DNA from: Sulfitobacter delicatus
GTDB taxonomy: Bacteria; Pseudomonadota; Alphaproteobacteria; Rhodobacterales; Rhodobacteraceae
NCBI RefSeq assembly: GCF_900102535.1
Contig: NZ_FNBP01000002.1
Coordinates: 397,128 to 461,127 of the forward strand
Direction of reading: 5' to 3'
DNA: 64,000 nt
The notes under the pieces: model-generated
What the model was told of the DNA's origin: nothing
The model's input: the letters and a program-made list of their open reading frames with translations, nothing else
Databases searched by the model: none
Shown here: piece after piece, positions 9,147 to 19,214 of the stretch
Position numbering within the stretch: position 1 is the stretch's first letter
How the letters are laid out: each line of letters opens with the position of its first letter
Position numbers and translations under genes: made by a program

Positions 9147-10679
9147 TCACAAGGGGATGTTGTCGTGCTTCTTCCAGGGAGTCTGCACCTTTTTGTTGCG
9201 CAGCGAAGCAAAGGCGCGGGCGACCCGCTTGCGGGTGGTACGCGGCTGAATGACCTCGTCGATAAAGCCCCGTTCGGCAGCAACGAAGGGATTGGCGAAA
9301 CGGTCTTCGTAATCCTTGGTGTGCTGGGCGATTTTCTCGGGGTCGTTCAGGTCTTTGCGATGGATGATCTCGGTCGCGCCCTTGGCACCCATCACCGCCA
9401 CTTCGGCGGTGGGCCAGGCGTAGTTAAAGTCAGAACGCAGATGTTTGGAAGCCATCACGTCATAGGCGCCGCCATAGGCTTTGCGGGTGATGACGGTGAC
9501 CATCGGCACGGTAGCTTCGCCGTAAGCAAAGAGCAGCTTCGCGCCGTGCTTGATAACGCCGCCGAATTCCTGACCGGTGCCGGGCAGGAAGCCGGGCACG
9601 TCGACCAATGTCAGGATCGGGATCTCGAAAGCATCACAGAAACGCACGAAGCGTGCGGCTTTGCGCGAACTGTCAATGTCGAGACAGCCCGCCAGCACCA
9701 TCGGCTGGTTGGCGACGACACCGACGGTGCGGCCTTCCATGCGGATGAAGCCCGTGATGATGTTCTTGGCGAACTCGGCCTGAATCTCGTAGAAATCACC
9801 TTCATCGCCGAGCTTCAGGATCAATTCCTTCATGTCGTATGGCGTGTTGGCGTTCGCAGGCACCAGCGTGTCGAGCGAGGGCTCAATCCGCTCAGGGTCG
9901 TCAAAGAACGGGCGGACGGGCGGTTTATCGCGGTTGTTGGCGGGCAGCAGATCAACGAGGCGGCGGACCTCGGCCAGCGCTTCGACATCATTCTCAAAGG
10001 CCGCGTCGGCGACAGAGGATTTGCGCGTATGGGTGGTGGCGCCGCCCAGTTCCTCAGCGGTGACGACTTCGTTGGTGACGGTTTTCACCACGTCGGGGCC
10101 GGTGACGAACATGTAAGAGCTGTCTTTCACCATGAAGATGAAGTCGGTCATCGCGGGCGAATAGACCGCCCCGCCCGCACAGGGGCCCATGATGACGCTG
10201 ATCTGCGGGATCACGCCGGACGCTTCGATGTTGCGCTGGAAGACCTCGGCATAGCCTGCAAGGCTGGCCACACCCTCCTGGATGCGCGCGCCGCCGGAGT
10301 CGTTGATGCCAATAACCGGCGCACCGTTCTGCACCGCCATATCCATGATCTTACAAATCTTCTGGGCATGGGTCTCCGACAGCGAACCACCAAAGACGGT
10401 GAAATCCTGGCTGAACACATAGACGAGGCGACCGTTGATTGTGCCCCAACCTGTCACCACACCGTCGCCGGCTGGCTTTTGATCTTCCATCCCAAAGTCG
10501 GTGCATCGATGGGTCACGAACATGTCGAACTCTTCGAAAGAGCCTTCGTCGAGCAAGAGATCGACCCGCTCCCGCGCCGTAAGCTTGCCGCGACCATGCT
10601 GCGCGTCGATCCGCGCCTGACCGCCGCCCAAACGCGCATCTGCGCGGCGCTGCTCTAGTTGTTCGAGAATGTCTTTCAT
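9147..10679 (-). CDS. pccB: Propionyl-CoA carboxylase, beta (carboxyltransferase) subunit
   Basis: 510 residues, normal PccB length. Transfers the carboxyl group from biotin on PccA to propionyl-CoA. Two crotonase-like domains: N-terminal with [18 protein letters not shown] and the acyl-CoA oxyanion hole [13 protein letters not shown]-terminal with [19 protein letters not shown] and the second oxyanion hole [15 protein letters not shown]. The start ATG at 10679 opens [15 protein letters not shown]. The upstream region (10741-10800) carries two copies of the PccR-type box. It faces the MFS gene across about 170 bp. Confidence 0.97.
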   Translation of the reverse strand: MKDILEQLEQRRADARLGGGQARIDAQHGRGKLTARERVDLLLDEGSFEEFDMFVTHRCTDFGMEDQKPAGDGVVTGWGTINGRLVYVFSQDFTVFGGSLSETHAQKICKIMDMAVQNGAPVIGINDSGGARIQEGVASLAGYAEVFQRNIEASGVIPQISVIMGPCAGGAVYSPAMTDFIFMVKDSSYMFVTGPDVVKTVTNEVVTAEELGGATTHTRKSSVADAAFENDVEALAEVRRLVDLLPANNRDKPPVRPFFDDPERIEPSLDTLVPANANTPYDMKELILKLGDEGDFYEIQAEFAKNIITGFIRMEGRTVGVVANQPMVLAGCLDIDSSRKAARFVRFCDAFEIPILTLVDVPGFLPGTGQEFGGVIKHGAKLLFAYGEATVPMVTVITRKAYGGAYDVMASKHLRSDFNYAWPTAEVAVMGAKGATEIIHRKDLNDPEKIAQHTKDYEDRFANPFVAAERGFIDEVIQPRTTRKRVARAFASLRNKKVQTPWKKHDNIPL

Positions 10680-10742
10680 GACGCACCCCTGCTGTGATTT
10701 GCGCCATCCTATCGAAGGCCAGCGGCCAACCAAAGAGCAATA

Positions 10743-10797
10743 TCGCAAATTTGCAAAACTATTACAGCGGCTTCGAAGCAAATCGCAAACTTGCAAA
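10743..10797. promoter_or_regulatory. Paired PccR/ScfR-type operator boxes upstream of pccB
   Basis: Two copies of TCGCAAA(T/C)TTGCAAA are seen at 10743-10757 and 10783-10797, exactly 40 bp apart, in the divergent region between pccB and the MFS gene. Both contain the TTTGCAAA-like core reported for the ScfR-family regulator PccR of Rhodobacter sphaeroides, and similar cores occur in front of the pccR gene itself. The first copy includes a perfect 10-bp palindrome GCAAATTTGC. By inference PccR binds here and activates pccB when short-chain acyl-CoA is present. No -35/-10 boxes could be set with confidence. Confidence 0.7.
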
Positions 10798-10848
10798 GCG
10801 TGGTAGTTAACATGGACAATGCCCGGCGGTCGCATTACTTGCATTTGC

Positions 10849-12063
10849 ATGAGCGACCTGCCCCTTGTCCGCTATCTTGACCGGACCACTCCGCCCCACA
10901 TCTCCACACTGATCCTGCTCGCAGGTCTATCAGCCATGGTGATGAACATCTTCCTGCCAAGCCTGCCGCAGATGGCCGAGTACTTTGGCACGGATTATGC
11001 GGTCATCCAGCTTTCGGTGCCACTCTATCTGTTCTTCAGCGGCGTGATGCAGATCTTCATCGGGCCCATATCCGACAATCTTGGCCGCCGTCGCGTGATG
11101 CTCTGGGGTCTGGGCCTGTTTCTCGCCGCCACATTGGGCTGCTTGCTCGCCCCAAACATCGCGGTCTTCCTCGTGTTCCGCATGGCGCAGGCAGTGATTG
11201 CCACCGGCATGGTCCTCAGCCGCGCCGTGATCCGCGATCTCTACACGCAGGACCAGTCCGCTTCGATGATCGGCTATGTCACCATGGGCATGGCGCTGGT
11301 GCCGATGATCAGCCCGGCTGCAGGCGGCCTGCTTGAGCAAGCCTTTGGCTGGCAGGCTTCCTTCTGGGCGATGCTCATTCTTGGCGCGCTGGTGTTTTGG
11401 GTCACCTGGGCCGATCTGGGCGAAACGGCCCGCGCAACGGGCAAGACGCTACGCCAGCAATTCGGCGAATATCCCGAACTGCTGCGCTCACCGCGCTTCT
11501 GGGGCTATGCGCTGGCCACGGGCTTTTGCTCGGGCGCCTTTTTCGCCTATCTCGGCGGCGCGCCCTTTGTGGGCACCGTGGTCTTTGGCATGGAGCCTGC
11601 GGTGCTCGGCCTCTATTTCGGCGCGCCCGCGATCGGCTATTTCGTCGGTAATTTCATCACCGCTCGCACCGCAACCCGCTACGGCGTGAACACTCTGGTG
11701 CTTTGGGGCTGCATCTCCAACGCCGTGGGCGGCTCTGTGTCTTTGCTCATTTTTCTCGCCGGTTACGGCTCGCCGCTGAGCTTCTTCGGCCTGATGACGC
11801 TGGTCGGTCTCGGCAACGGGCTCTGCATTCCCAACGCCACTGCCGGGATGCTGTCGGTCCGGCCGCATCTTGCCGGCACGGCCTCCGGCCTTGGCGGGGC
11901 GATCATGATCGTCGGGGGCGCGGCGCTGAGCGCGCTGGCTGGGGCGTTGTTGACGCCAGAGACCGGCGCCTACCCATTGCTTTGGTTGATGCTGCTGACG
12001 GCTCTGGCCTCTGTCGCCTCGATCTGGCTGGTGATCCACCGCGAAAAGGTGCTGGGGCTTTAA
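10849..12063 (+). CDS. MFS multidrug efflux transporter, Bcr/CflA type
   Basis: 404 residues with about 12 hydrophobic segments. It has the MFS motif A in the loop after TM2 as [14 protein letters not shown], and the drug/H+ antiporter layout of the Bcr/CflA group ([15 protein letters not shown] in the first loop, [37 protein letters not shown]). The start is uncertain: ATG at 10849 gives a plausible short N-terminus, while another ATG at 10819 would add 10 residues; neither has a strong ribosome site. It is divergent from pccB and upstream of pccR; whether it belongs to propionate metabolism is unclear. Substrate unknown. Confidence 0.88.
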   Translation: MSDLPLVRYLDRTTPPHISTLILLAGLSAMVMNIFLPSLPQMAEYFGTDYAVIQLSVPLYLFFSGVMQIFIGPISDNLGRRRVMLWGLGLFLAATLGCLLAPNIAVFLVFRMAQAVIATGMVLSRAVIRDLYTQDQSASMIGYVTMGMALVPMISPAAGGLLEQAFGWQASFWAMLILGALVFWVTWADLGETARATGKTLRQQFGEYPELLRSPRFWGYALATGFCSGAFFAYLGGAPFVGTVVFGMEPAVLGLYFGAPAIGYFVGNFITARTATRYGVNTLVLWGCISNAVGGSVSLLIFLAGYGSPLSFFGLMTLVGLGNGLCIPNATAGMLSVRPHLAGTASGLGGAIMIVGGAALSALAGALLTPETGAYPLLWLMLLTALASVASIWLVIHREKVLGL

Positions 12064-12102
12064 CCCCGCGTTAACCAACCCACGCCACCTTGCGAGCAGC
12101 AG

Positions 12103-12142
12103 TTTGCAAAGCTACCCTGTCGCAAATTGCAAAACTGCAAAG
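12103..12142. promoter_or_regulatory. PccR-type boxes in front of pccR
   Basis: TTTGCAAA at 12103-12110, TCGCAAATTGCAAAA at 12120-12134 and TGCAAAG at 12136-12142 lie just before the pccR start at 12150. They match the cores in front of pccB. The closeness to the start codon suggests negative autoregulation by blocking the promoter or translation-initiation region; this is inference. Confidence 0.6.
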
Positions 12143-12149
12143 GCACGTG

Positions 12150-13550
12150 ATGGCCATTCAAAAACTCTATGCTGGCGTAAAGCTGCGGGAAACGCGCACC
12201 CGCGCGGGTCTGACGCAAAAGGACTTCGCCGCGCGGCTCGGCGTGTCCCTTCCCTACCTCAACCAGATGGAAAACAATAACCGGCCCGTCAGCACCGCCG
12301 TCGTGCTGGCGCTGGCCTCCGAGTTTGGCCTGGACGTCACCGAGCTTTCCAGCGGCGACGGCGAGCGTCTGGTCAGCGATCTGCGCGAGGCGCTAGCCGA
12401 TCCGATCTTTGCAGGCAGCATGCCCCCCATGGCCGACATCCGCCTAACCGCCTCAAACGCGCCGGGGCTGGCCCATGCCTTCCTGTCTCTGCATCAAAGC
12501 TACCGACAGGTGCATGAACGCCTCGCCTCGCTGGATGAAGCCTTGGGCCGCGAGGACGCCCGCGCCATGCCCTCGCCTTGGGAAGAGGTCCGCGACTTCT
12601 TCCACTATTGCGACAATTACATCGACGCCGTCGACCGCGCCGCCGAGCACTTCGCCACCCGCGACGGCAGCCCCGGCAACACCCGCGTCGCTGCGGTAAC
12701 GGCCCTCGCGAACGTTGGGGTCACGGTGGAGTTCGACGACGTCGACCGGCTGCGCGACTTCGACCCTGCCCGTAAAGTACTGCGTATCTCCGCCCGCGCA
12801 GCGCCCGAGACGCAGACCTTTCAACTGCTGCTGCAAGTCGCCTTGTCGCGCCAAGACGCGCTGATTGAAGCGACGCTCGATCTGGCTCGCTTTCACAGCC
12901 CCGCCGCCCGCGACATCGCCAAAATCGGCCTGGCCAACTATTTCGCCGGGGCGGCCCTGCTGCCTTATGAACGCTTTCTGGAAAAAGCCCGCGCCTGCCG
13001 CCATGATCTCGAGGTGCTCGCGACCCATTTTGGCGCCTCAATCGAGCAAGTGGCGCATCGGCTATCGACCCTGCAACGGCCCGGCGCCAAGGGCATCCCC
13101 TTCTTCTTTGTCCGTGTCGATCAGGCGGGTACGATCACCAAACGTCACTCCGCCACGCGCCTGCAATTTGCGCGATTTGGCGGTGCTTGCCCGCTGTGGA
13201 ATGTTCACCGCGCCTTTGAGACGCCGGGCCGCTTTCTACGCCAACTGGCCGAGACGCCGGACGGCGTGCGTTACATCAGTCTGGCGCGGGACATCTCGAA
13301 ACCGGCGGGCCGCTTCGGCGCCCCGGTGCGGCGCTATGCCATCGCCCTTGGCTGCGAAGTGCGCCATGCGCCCGCGCTGGTCTATGCCGATGGAATGGAT
13401 GTCACCCGCAGCGATGCCTTTGAACCGATTGGCATTTCCTGCCGCATTTGCGAGCGGCGCGATTGCCACCAACGTTCCGTCCCACCCTTGGAACGGCAGC
13501 TCGTCGTCGATCCGCATCTGCGCGACGTGCTGCCCTACCGCGTCGAATAA
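12150..13550 (+). CDS. pccR: Short-chain acyl-CoA-responsive regulator (ScfR family, PccR-like)
   Basis: 466 residues. N-terminal XRE helix-turn-helix (about 8-62: RETRTRAGLTQKDFAARLGV and SLPYLNQMENNNRPVS), then the IrrE/ImmA-like domain typical of ScfR proteins with GLANYFAGAALLPYERFLEKA, and a DUF2083-type C-terminal domain. The zinc-peptidase HExxH is not present; LARFHSPAARD stands in that region. Near the end is a cysteine cluster SCRICERRDCHQRS. In the family these proteins sense short-chain acyl-CoA and control glyoxylate or propionate genes. Neighbouring pccB and the repeated TTTGCAAA-like sites support the PccR assignment. Start ATG at 12150; the upstream boxes would be inside the gene if a longer start were used. 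Confidence 0.9.
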   Translation: MAIQKLYAGVKLRETRTRAGLTQKDFAARLGVSLPYLNQMENNNRPVSTAVVLALASEFGLDVTELSSGDGERLVSDLREALADPIFAGSMPPMADIRLTASNAPGLAHAFLSLHQSYRQVHERLASLDEALGREDARAMPSPWEEVRDFFHYCDNYIDAVDRAAEHFATRDGSPGNTRVAAVTALANVGVTVEFDDVDRLRDFDPARKVLRISARAAPETQTFQLLLQVALSRQDALIEATLDLARFHSPAARDIAKIGLANYFAGAALLPYERFLEKARACRHDLEVLATHFGASIEQVAHRLSTLQRPGAKGIPFFFVRVDQAGTITKRHSATRLQFARFGGACPLWNVHRAFETPGRFLRQLAETPDGVRYISLARDISKPAGRFGAPVRRYAIALGCEVRHAPALVYADGMDVTRSDAFEPIGISCRICERRDCHQRSVPPLERQLVVDPHLRDVLPYRVE

Positions 13551-14219
13551 TCAGCGCCGCGCGCGCCGCCAGCCTGCGCCACGCGCTTCGGCTTCCGAAC
13601 AGAACCAGCGCTCGCCTTTACCGGTGTTGATGCGGGTCCGGCTATAGAAGTCCTGCCCCGGCAGATGATAGATCTTCGTGCCCTTGGCGCTGATATTGCC
13701 TTTGATCTGGCAGCTTCCCTCGGCGCGCGCGGGCTCGGCTCCGCTGCGGCGGGTCACCCGGTAGCGGGCGGGGGAGATTGTCTTGAACCCATGTATCCCG
13801 CGTTCCGCGACAAAGGCGGCTTTTTCGTCCAGATCATAATCCATCGCATATTTGCGATAGGCAAAAGCCAGCCCTTCTTGCACCAACATACGCCCCACAT
13901 CAGCGCCACCGACAAAGCAGCGCGCAACAACACGGTCATAGCGGTCGCGGTCCAGCGCTTCGCAACGCGCCTGTGCGCCCTGATAGCGGTCTCGCACCTG
14001 ACGAGTCGTCCAATCCCCGCAGGCCCAAGGCTGCCCGCCTTCGGTCTCGCAAGTCTGCGCCGCTTCCAAAGCGTCAATCCCGTGCAGGCGCACACGCGTA
14101 TCGCCCACGTCAAACGTATCGCCATCAATGACGCGCACAGCGCCGCTAATCCCCTGCGCCGAAGCGGCCCCGAAAGACAGCGTCAGCGTGAGGGCAAAGA
14201 GTGAACAAATTCTTAACAT
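13551..14219 (-). CDS. Secreted SNase-family (thermonuclease) protein
   Basis: 222 residues. Signal peptide MLRICSLFALTLTLSFGAASA, then an OB-fold SNase domain: VRVIDGDTFDVGDTRVRLHGIDALE, later YDRVVARCFVGGADVG and GLAFAYRKYAMDYDLDEKAA. The C-terminal part (KGNISAKGTKIYHLPG...GERWFCSEAEARGAGWRRA) is the tail often fused to such nucleases in this order. The stop codon abuts that of pccR with no gap, convergent. Role probably extracellular or periplasmic nucleic-acid degradation; catalytic activity not proven by sequence alone. Confidence 0.85.
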   Translation of the reverse strand: MLRICSLFALTLTLSFGAASAQGISGAVRVIDGDTFDVGDTRVRLHGIDALEAAQTCETEGGQPWACGDWTTRQVRDRYQGAQARCEALDRDRYDRVVARCFVGGADVGRMLVQEGLAFAYRKYAMDYDLDEKAAFVAERGIHGFKTISPARYRVTRRSGAEPARAEGSCQIKGNISAKGTKIYHLPGQDFYSRTRINTGKGERWFCSEAEARGAGWRRARR

Positions 14220-14280
14220 GGGGCAGGTATGACGCCCTGCTCGGCGCCCTGCAAGGCGAGATGTTAAGAGAGGTTAACGC

Positions 14281-15939
14281 TCAGCGCTGCGCCACCTGCC
14301 AGTTCGGATGCAGCCAAGGCTCCTCATTCGCCCGCGGCAGCGGATCGCGGCCCAAAAGCAGGTCCGAGACCTTCTCCCCCACCATGATCGACGGCGCATT
14401 GAGGTTGCCATTGGTGATGCGCGGGAAGATCGAACTATCGGCGACGCGCAGCCCCTCAACGCCAATCACCTGCGCCTGTGGGTCAACCACCGCGCCCGGA
14501 TCATCCGCCGCCCCCATGCGGCAGGTGCCGCAAGGATGGTAGGCGCTCTCGGCATGTTCGGCGATGAAACTGTCAAGCTCGGCATCCGATTGCAGCGCCG
14601 CGCCGGGCTGGATTTCGTGCTTCACGAAAGGTTTGAACGCCTCTTGGCCGAAAATCTCGCGCGTGAGGCGGATACAGGTGCGGAACTCCTCCCAATCATC
14701 GGGGTGCGACATGTAATTAAAGCGGATGCGCGGCGCCTCTGCCGGGTCTGCCGAGCGCAGCGTAATGTCGCCGCGCGATTTGGAGCGCATCGGGCCGGTA
14801 TGGGCCTGAAACCCATGCCCCTCGGCGGCTGCCTGCCCGTCATAGCGCACGGCGATGGGCAGGAAATGGTATTGAATATCAGGGTATTCGACGCCGGGCT
14901 TCGAGCGGATGAAGGCCGCGGATTCAAACTGGTTCGAGGCGCCCATGCCGGTCTTGGTAAAGAGCCACTGCGCCCCGATCACCGCTTTCGACAGCAGGTT
15001 CCAATGCTTGTAAAGCGTGATTGGCTGGCTCGACGCCATCTGGATATAGAGCTCCAGATGGTCCTGCAGGTTCTGCCCCACGCCGGGACGGTCAGCGACC
15101 ACCTCGATGCCATGTTCCGCCAGATGCGCCGCCGAACCGATGCCCGAGAGCATCAGCAGTTTCGGCGAGTTGATCGAGGACGCGGCCAACACCACTTCGC
15201 GCTGCGCGCGGATGATTTCTGTCGCCGCGCCGCGCTTGACCTCCACGCCCACGGCGCGCCCGTCCTCAATCACCACCCGCTGCGCCAAAGCGCGGATCAG
15301 CGTCACATTCCCAGTCTTCTGCGCAGGCCGCAGATAGGCATTCGCCGCCGACCAGCGCCGCCCGTTCCAGACGGTCTGCTCCATCGGGCCAAAGCCCTCT
15401 TGTTTCTCGCCGTTATAATCCTCGGTCACCTGATAGCCCGCCTGCGCGCCCGCCTGCACAAAGGCATCAAACAGCGGATTGGCACGCGGCCCCCGGCTCA
15501 CATGCAAAGGCCCGTCCTTGCCACGCCAGGCCTGATCGCCGCCGTGGCCGCCCTCGTGCCAAGTCTCCATGCGCTTGTAATAGGGCAGCACGTCGGCATA
15601 GCCCCAGCCCTGCGCGCCGCTCTCTTCCCAATGGTCGAAATCCTTGGCGTGGCCGCGCACATAGACCATGCCGTTAATCGAGGACGAGCCGCCGATGACC
15701 TTGCCACGCGGGCAGACCAATTCGCGCCCGTTCAAATGCGGCTCCGGCTCGGATTTATAGCCCCAGTCATAGCGCGGCATGTTCATCGGATAGCTGAGCG
15801 CCGCCGGCATCTGAATGAACGGCCCCGCGTCGCTGCCGCCATGTTCGATGATCGTAACCTTGCGGCCCGCCTCGGCCAGACGGTAGGCCATGGCGCAACC
15901 CGCAGAGCCCGCGCCGACGATGACAAATTCAGCTTCCAT
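14281..15939 (-). CDS. betA: Choline dehydrogenase
   Basis: 552 residues, GMC-type FAD oxidoreductase of the usual BetA length. N-terminal dinucleotide-binding [23 protein letters not shown] signature 1 near residue 80 ([20 protein letters not shown]), signature 2 as [13 protein letters not shown], catalytic His region [12 protein letters not shown] and the end [19 protein letters not shown]. Oxidises choline to betaine aldehyde at the membrane. Last gene of betI-betB-betA, 82 bp after betB. The full gene cluster makes the choline assignment secure over other GMC enzymes. Confidence 0.95.
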   Translation of the reverse strand: MEAEFVIVGAGSAGCAMAYRLAEAGRKVTIIEHGGSDAGPFIQMPAALSYPMNMPRYDWGYKSEPEPHLNGRELVCPRGKVIGGSSSINGMVYVRGHAKDFDHWEESGAQGWGYADVLPYYKRMETWHEGGHGGDQAWRGKDGPLHVSRGPRANPLFDAFVQAGAQAGYQVTEDYNGEKQEGFGPMEQTVWNGRRWSAANAYLRPAQKTGNVTLIRALAQRVVIEDGRAVGVEVKRGAATEIIRAQREVVLAASSINSPKLLMLSGIGSAAHLAEHGIEVVADRPGVGQNLQDHLELYIQMASSQPITLYKHWNLLSKAVIGAQWLFTKTGMGASNQFESAAFIRSKPGVEYPDIQYHFLPIAVRYDGQAAAEGHGFQAHTGPMRSKSRGDITLRSADPAEAPRIRFNYMSHPDDWEEFRTCIRLTREIFGQEAFKPFVKHEIQPGAALQSDAELDSFIAEHAESAYHPCGTCRMGAADDPGAVVDPQAQVIGVEGLRVADSSIFPRITNGNLNAPSIMVGEKVSDLLLGRDPLPRANEEPWLHPNWQVAQR

Positions 15940-16021
15940 TCGTTTCCCCTTCCGTGGGTCCGCACGGGTGTGGGGCAGCGCCCGGCAAGGCTGACGCGCG
16001 CTGCTCCCTCACTTTCGTCGT

Positions 16022-17479
16022 TCAGAACGGCGCTTCGACATCGCCCATGCGTACATAGACCGACTTTAACTGGCTGTAGTGGTTGATCGCCGCCTTGGAA
16101 TTCTCGCGCCCGACGCCGGAGTTCTTCATCCCGCCAAAGGGCGCTTCGACCGGCGCGTCGTTATAGGTGTTGATGTAGCAAGTGCCCGCCTCAAACGCGG
16201 CTGCCACTCGGTGTGCGCGGCTGAGGTCATTGGTAAAGACGCCCGCTGCGAGGCCATACTCGGTGGCATTGGCGCGGGCCATGACCTCTGCCTCATCCTC
16301 GAAATCCAAGACCGCCATGACAGGGCCAAAAATCTCTTCGCGGGCGATCACCATGCCGTCTTTGACATCGGCAAAGACCGTGGGCTGCATGTAAAAACCG
16401 TCGCGCTCAATCCGCTGGCCGCCATAGACCAGACGCGCGCCTTCGGCCTCGCCCTTTGCGACATAGTCCAGCGCGATCTGCATCTGGCGTTCGCTGACCA
16501 TCGGGCCAAAGCTGGTGTCGGGGTCCATCGGGTCGCCGACCACCGCGTCGCCTAGCCGTTCGGCGAGGCGTGCGAGAAATGCTTCCTTGATGTCGCGGTG
16601 CACGAAGACCCGCGTGCCGTTGGAACAGATCTGACCGGAGCTGTAAAAATTGCCCAAGATCGCGCCGCTAATCGCGTTCTCGATGTCGGCATCTTCAAAG
16701 ACGATCATGGGGGACTTGCCGCCCAGTTCCATCGTCACATGCTTGATACCCTCCGCCGCCGCGGCATAGACCTTGCGGCCCGTCGGCACCGACCCGGTGA
16801 GCGAGACCTTATCAACACGCGGATCAGTCACTAGCGACTGGCCCACTTCACCCATGCCCTGCACCACGTTGAACAGGCCCGCAGGCAGCCCGGCCTCGAC
16901 CAAAATCTCCGCCACCTTCAAAGCACAAAGCGGCGTGGTTTCAGACGGCTTAAAGATCATCGCATTGCCGCAAGCCAACGCGGGCGCGGCCTTCCAGCAG
17001 GCGATCTGCGTCGGGTAGTTCCACGCCCCGATGCCCACGCAAAGGCCAAGCGCCTCGCGGCGGGTGTAGACCCAGTCTTCGCCCAATTGTATGTGCTCCC
17101 CCGTCAGGCTGCCCGCCAGCCCGCCGAAATACTCCAGCGCATCGGCCCCGCTGGTGGCATCGGCCACGGAGGTTTCCTGATACGGCTTGCCAGTATCATA
17201 GGTCTCGAGCACCGACAGATCGTGGTTACGATCGCGGATCATATCGGCGGCCCGGCGCAGCACGCGGCCCCGCTCGGTGCCGCTCATCGCCGCCCATGCG
17301 GCCTGTGCTTTGCGGGCCGAGGTGATGGCTTGCTCAACAATTGCGGGCGTCGCGGCGTAGACCGTGGCGATGGTCTCGCCCGTGGCGGGGTAGATCACCG
17401 GGATCGGCGTGCCGGCTGTGTCTTCGACGTAAGCGCCATCGATGAAGTGGCTGGCGTTGGGTTGGGGATCATAGGGCAT
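16022..17479 (-). CDS. betB: Betaine-aldehyde dehydrogenase
   Basis: 485 residues from the ATG at 17479 ([20 protein letters not shown]). NAD(P)-dependent aldehyde dehydrogenase turning betaine aldehyde into glycine betaine. Seen: catalytic Glu251 in [11 protein letters not shown], catalytic Cys285 in [14 protein letters not shown], and the coenzyme motif [11 protein letters not shown]. The reading frame is open for another 115 codons upstream, but that part covers the betI-betB gap and has no homology. In the middle of betIBA. Length and motifs are normal. Confidence 0.95.
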   Translation of the reverse strand: MPYDPQPNASHFIDGAYVEDTAGTPIPVIYPATGETIATVYAATPAIVEQAITSARKAQAAWAAMSGTERGRVLRRAADMIRDRNHDLSVLETYDTGKPYQETSVADATSGADALEYFGGLAGSLTGEHIQLGEDWVYTRREALGLCVGIGAWNYPTQIACWKAAPALACGNAMIFKPSETTPLCALKVAEILVEAGLPAGLFNVVQGMGEVGQSLVTDPRVDKVSLTGSVPTGRKVYAAAAEGIKHVTMELGGKSPMIVFEDADIENAISGAILGNFYSSGQICSNGTRVFVHRDIKEAFLARLAERLGDAVVGDPMDPDTSFGPMVSERQMQIALDYVAKGEAEGARLVYGGQRIERDGFYMQPTVFADVKDGMVIAREEIFGPVMAVLDFEDEAEVMARANATEYGLAAGVFTNDLSRAHRVAAAFEAGTCYINTYNDAPVEAPFGGMKNSGVGRENSKAAINHYSQLKSVYVRMGDVEAPF

Positions 17480-17500
17480 TGCAATAACCTTCTTGCCTTC

Positions 17501-17529
17501 GGCGAAAGTATTTGGGGCCAAAAAGAGCG
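17501..17529 (-). repeat. Diverged copy of the TTTTTGGCC repeat in the betB leader
   Basis: On the minus strand this stretch reads CTCTTTTTGGCC, CC, AAATACTTTCG, matching the core of the three better copies at 21611, 30184 and 56303 except that the centre AA is CC. The G-run hairpin that follows the other copies is absent here. It lies between betI and betB. Confidence 0.55.
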
Positions 17530-17565
17530 AACACTGGCAGCCAGCCTCGCGCTTAATGGCCGTGT

Positions 17566-18141
17566 TTAGCGGCCTGCTTTCAGCAGCAGGTCGAGTGTGT
17601 AGAGCGCCCGGGTCATGGCCTCGGCGGCGCTGACGTTGTCCGAGAGGGCGGCGCGCAGATAGAGCCCGTCGATCAGCGCGGCCAAAGTGTCGGCGTCGCC
17701 TTCGGGCTGGGGGCTGATCGGGCGCAGCGCATAGGTGAGGTTCGAGCGCAGCCGCCGTTGATAGACCGTCAGCAGCCGCCGCGTTTCGGGGTTGGTCCGT
17801 GCGCCCGCATAGAGCGTCATCCATGCGCTGACCGTGCCGGGGTGAAAGCCGGTGTCGTCAAAGCTTGCCACGATGATCGCCGCCGCCCGGTCATGCGGCG
17901 TGCGCGCTGTGGCCAGACGCTGGCGCACCCCCGCGGCATATTCCGACAGGATATGGCGCATTGCGGCGAGGAAGATCTGGTTCTTGCCGCCGAAATAGTG
18001 ATGCGCCAGCGCGCTCGACATGCCCGCCCGCTTGGCGATCTGGCTCACGGTCACATCCAGCGACTGTGCGGCACCGATCTCGGCGATGGTGGCTTTGACC
18101 AGCGCAGAGCGGCGAATGGGTTCCATTCCGACTTTGGGCAT
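17566..18141 (-). CDS. betI: Transcriptional repressor of choline genes, TetR family
   Basis: 191 residues from the ATG at 18141 ([19 protein letters not shown]). N-terminal TetR helix-turn-helix: [32 protein letters not shown], the BetI-specific sequence. C-terminal ligand domain carries [19 protein letters not shown]. In the family BetI represses betIBA and releases on choline. It opens the betIBA operon with a palindromic operator over its own promoter. A longer frame from 18207 would run through that promoter and is rejected. Confidence 0.94.
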   Translation of the reverse strand: MPKVGMEPIRRSALVKATIAEIGAAQSLDVTVSQIAKRAGMSSALAHHYFGGKNQIFLAAMRHILSEYAAGVRQRLATARTPHDRAAAIIVASFDDTGFHPGTVSAWMTLYAGARTNPETRRLLTVYQRRLRSNLTYALRPISPQPEGDADTLAALIDGLYLRAALSDNVSAAEAMTRALYTLDLLLKAGR

Positions 18142-18173
18142 TGGATTCGGATCCTTTGACGCGTGACCGCCAC

Positions 18174-18204
18174 AGGATAGGGGATTTTTTATTGACGCGT
18201 CAAT
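18174..18204 (-). promoter_or_regulatory. betI promoter with BetI-type palindromic operator
   Basis: A perfect 14-bp palindrome ATTGACGCGTCAAT lies at 18191-18204. On the minus strand its TTGACG (18203-18198) is a good -35 box, followed after 18 bp by TATCCT (18179-18174) as -10. A second, imperfect copy TTGACGCGTGA is at 18156-18166, between the -10 and the betI start. BetI operators in related bacteria are AT-flanked TTGA...TCAA palindromes, so repression by occlusion of -35 is the likely mode. Confidence 0.72.
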
Positions 18205-18229
18205 CAAGTACCGGAGGCCGCCGCGCCTA

Positions 18230-19159
18230 TCAGAACTTTGTCGCGTGTGCCGGAGGTGTCACCTCCCGTTTCAGCATCGCTTCGCGCCATGTGATAAAGG
18301 TGACCGAACCCAAAATCACCGCGCCGCCGAGCACCACCCAGATGTCCACCGGCTCGGCAAAAACCACCACGCCAAGGATCGTGGCCCAGACCAATTGCAG
18401 GAAAGTCACCGGCTGCGTCACCGTCACCGGAGCAGCGGCAAAGGCCAAGGTCATCGTGAAATGCCCCGCCGTGGCAAAGAAGGCGACGCCGGCGAGGATT
18501 AGCAGTTCCTGCGGTGTCGGCGTGATCCAGACAGCAAAGGCAAAAGGCGCGAGCCCAATGGTGACGAAGATCGACAGCATGGTGACGATCATCACCGGGC
18601 GCGCTTCATCCGCGAGGACTTTGGCCAAGAGGTAAGACCCGGCAAAGACCACCGCCGCCAGCAGCATCGCCAGATGCCCGGTCGAGACTTCGCGAAAACC
18701 GGGCCGCAGGATGATCGCCGCCCCCGCCAGCCCCAGACAGACCGCCACGATCCGCCGTGCGGCGAGCTTTTCGCCAAGGAAAATCGCCGCCCCTACCGTG
18801 ACATAGATCGGCGCAAGGTAGTTCATCGCCGTCACCTCGGCAATTGGCAGACGGGTCATGGCGTAGAACCACAAGATCACGCCGCCCGCGTGAAAAAACC
18901 CCCGCATCCCGAACAGGCCCCATTGCCGCTTGCTCACCGGGGTTGCCAGCAGCGAGCGCAGGATCGGCAGGACAAAGACCAGCCCCATAGCATAGCGCAG
19001 GAATGCCGCCTCGGCCGAGGGCAGGCGCGGCCCCATGTATTTGACCAGCGCGGTGACGCCGATGAAGCACGCCCCCGTCACCAGCATCCAAAAGACCCCG
19101 ACAAGCGGGCGGTTGGCGGGAACGGGGATGTCGGGTGTGGTGGCGGGGCTTTGTGTCAT
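18230..19159 (-). CDS. EamA-family (DMT) transporter
   Basis: 309 residues with ten hydrophobic segments in two EamA repeats, the first with GVFWMLVTGACFIGVTALVKYMG and YAMTRLPIAEVTAMNYLAPIYVTVGAAIFLGEKL, the second with LLAAVVFAGSYLLAKVL and TFLQLVWATILGVVVFAEP. Drug/metabolite-type exporters of the S-adenosylmethionine-uptake-like or RhaT-like branch share this look; the substrate is unknown. ATG at 19159 has AAAGGG 7 nt upstream. Same strand as betI but its end is 26 bp from the betI operator, so it is probably a separate unit. Confidence 0.88.
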   Translation of the reverse strand: MTQSPATTPDIPVPANRPLVGVFWMLVTGACFIGVTALVKYMGPRLPSAEAAFLRYAMGLVFVLPILRSLLATPVSKRQWGLFGMRGFFHAGGVILWFYAMTRLPIAEVTAMNYLAPIYVTVGAAIFLGEKLAARRIVAVCLGLAGAAIILRPGFREVSTGHLAMLLAAVVFAGSYLLAKVLADEARPVMIVTMLSIFVTIGLAPFAFAVWITPTPQELLILAGVAFFATAGHFTMTLAFAAAPVTVTQPVTFLQLVWATILGVVVFAEPVDIWVVLGGAVILGSVTFITWREAMLKREVTPPAHATKF

Positions 19160-19214
19160 GCCGCGACCCTTTCCCAAAGCGCTGCCAAGGGCAAGATGGG
19201 CGCGGCATATTTCT

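Noticed and set aside
9045..10658. 537-codon frame opposite pccB
   Set aside because: Antisense shadow of a gene with strong family motifs; composition His/Asp/Arg-rich without domains.
13077..13100. ImmA/IrrE-type peptidase active site in the PccR protein
   Set aside because: The domain is recognisable, but no HExxH is present, so protease activity is not claimed.
16022..17824. Long N-terminal extension of betB
   Set aside because: The extra 115 codons cover the betI-betB gap and part of betI antisense region and show no aldehyde dehydrogenase homology.
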